Of a stretch of DNA of 64,000 bases, positions 63,762 to 64,000 are shown in pieces. Location: the NCBI RefSeq assembly GCF_009828025.1, contig NZ_WTYA01000003.1, positions 186,001-250,000 on the forward strand, in the 5' to 3' direction. The translations under genes were made by a program, and so were the position numbers. This DNA is from Qipengyuania algicida (GTDB lineage: Bacteria > Pseudomonadota > Alphaproteobacteria > Sphingomonadales > Sphingomonadaceae). The notes under the pieces are model-generated. The model was not told the DNA's origin. It saw only the letters and a program-made list of their open reading frames with translations, and did no database searches. The stretch's first letter is position 1. Each line of letters opens with the position of its first letter.

Positions 63762-64000
63762 GGTTGGCTGCGTTGCGCCTCGGCAAAGTCGCGTACGGCG
63801 GCTTGCTGGTCGGGCCGAAGCGCATCGGTCGCTTGCGGGTATTCAGGCGTATCGCCGCGGAGAAGTATCGAAGGGCACTGTCCCTCGTAGTTGCCGAGAT
63901 TGGGGCGGTGCTGGGTATATCCGGCAAGCTCGGCCAGTTCGGGCGAAAACCGGCGTGCTACCTCCGGAGGATAGGCGAGCCAGTTGTTCTCGTACGGCTT
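63758..64000 (-). CDS. C-terminal part of a gene cut by the window edge, possibly phytanoyl-CoA dioxygenase
   Basis: About 80 residues, open from the window edge: NNWLAYPPEVARRFSPELAE, then LAGYTQHRPNLGNYEGQCPS and a Gln/Ala tail. The YPPEVA..FSPEL..L.GY stretch recalls the C-terminus of PhyH-type dioxygenases, but the catalytic part lies outside. Coupled to the GntR gene. Confidence 0.45.
   Translation of the reverse strand, partial: KPYENNWLAYPPEVARRFSPELAELAGYTQHRPNLGNYEGQCPSILLRGDTPEYPQATDALRPDQQAAVRDFAEAQRSQP

Larger units (their letters stand above)
57962..64000. mobile_element. Integrase-borne arsenic resistance island (left part)
   Basis: A tyrosine integrase reading away from trmB is followed by arsR, an arsI/cadI-type gene, two arsC genes, acr3 and arsH on one strand, then GntR and another gene on the opposite strand. 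The atypical trmB end, the repeats beside the integrase and the accessory function support an integrated element. The right boundary lies beyond the window, and the GntR pair may or may not belong to it. Confidence 0.6.

Noticed and set aside
1..64000. CRISPR array
   Set aside because: No regularly spaced direct repeats and no cas genes seen in the window.

Overview
This 64 kb window looks like chromosome from an alphaproteobacterium of the order Sphingomonadales, most likely the Erythrobacteraceae. I infer this from the GC-rich codon use and from family-level markers: CtrA, a DUF1134/EipA periplasmic protein, COQ9, DUF4167, two PEPxxWA-CTERM proteins, DUF4402, and the hisS-prfA-prmC cluster. 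No database search was possible, so all names rest on recognised motifs and gene order.

Layout. 0-5.6 kb: the tail of an unidentified gene, then four transporters (APC, MFS, MFS, APC) joined by ATGA start/stop overlaps. 5.7-7.1 kb: a scrap yard holding an IS3-type transposase remnant, a TPR-regulator remnant with an in-frame amber codon, a truncated gene, and an HGGxSTG-type small gene read in an overlapping frame. 7.6-16.6 kb: tRNA-Ser(GCU), eipA-like gene, aromatic/aspartate aminotransferase, GNAT, MFS, M28 peptidase, and the ribD/ribE riboflavin genes. 16.6-18.3 kb: a MITE-like inverted repeat and five tiny minus-strand genes, including a 43-aa and a 30-aa product and a DUF2384 (MbcA/ParS-like) antitoxin-type protein. 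18.5-25.6 kb: YgjP-like peptidase, UPF0260, SCO, ankyrin protein, COQ9, feoAB, ssb and a Cds1-like cysteine desulfhydrase. 26-30.3 kb: two PEP-CTERM proteins and a CDC48/p97-type AAA ATPase. 30.4 kb: a promoter-hairpin-terminator unit that looks like an undescribed small RNA.

30.7-37.7 kb: a 3-oxoacid CoA-transferase operon whose A and B subunit genes are separated by two HAD-type lipoproteins, then a twin CDGSH protein, a ferritin-like protein, a CaiB-type CoA transferase, and a GbsR/MarR regulator. That regulator shares a 20-bp operator-like palindrome with a following membrane protein gene. 37.8-57 kb is mostly housekeeping: metK, lnt, DUF4167, prmC, prfA, hisS, M61 peptidase, ppa, BON-MscS channel, pmbA, lptB, rpoN, ctrA, a single-domain response regulator and a GT39 glycosyltransferase.

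58-64 kb: a genomic island abutting the 3' end of trmB. It has a tyrosine integrase followed by a full arsenic cassette: arsR, an arsI/cadI-type lyase, two unrelated arsenate reductases, acr3 and arsH. A GntR regulator and a cut-off gene follow. The arsenic genes form one compact, mostly overlapping unit that could reduce As(V), export As(III) and process organoarsenicals. The island's right end is not in the window.

The observations I rate highest are the sRNA candidate at 30.43-30.49 kb, the scoA-HAD-HAD-scoB operon, the paired GbsR operators, the small-gene cassette with a hairpin hiding a ribosome binding site, and the trmB attachment-site signature.
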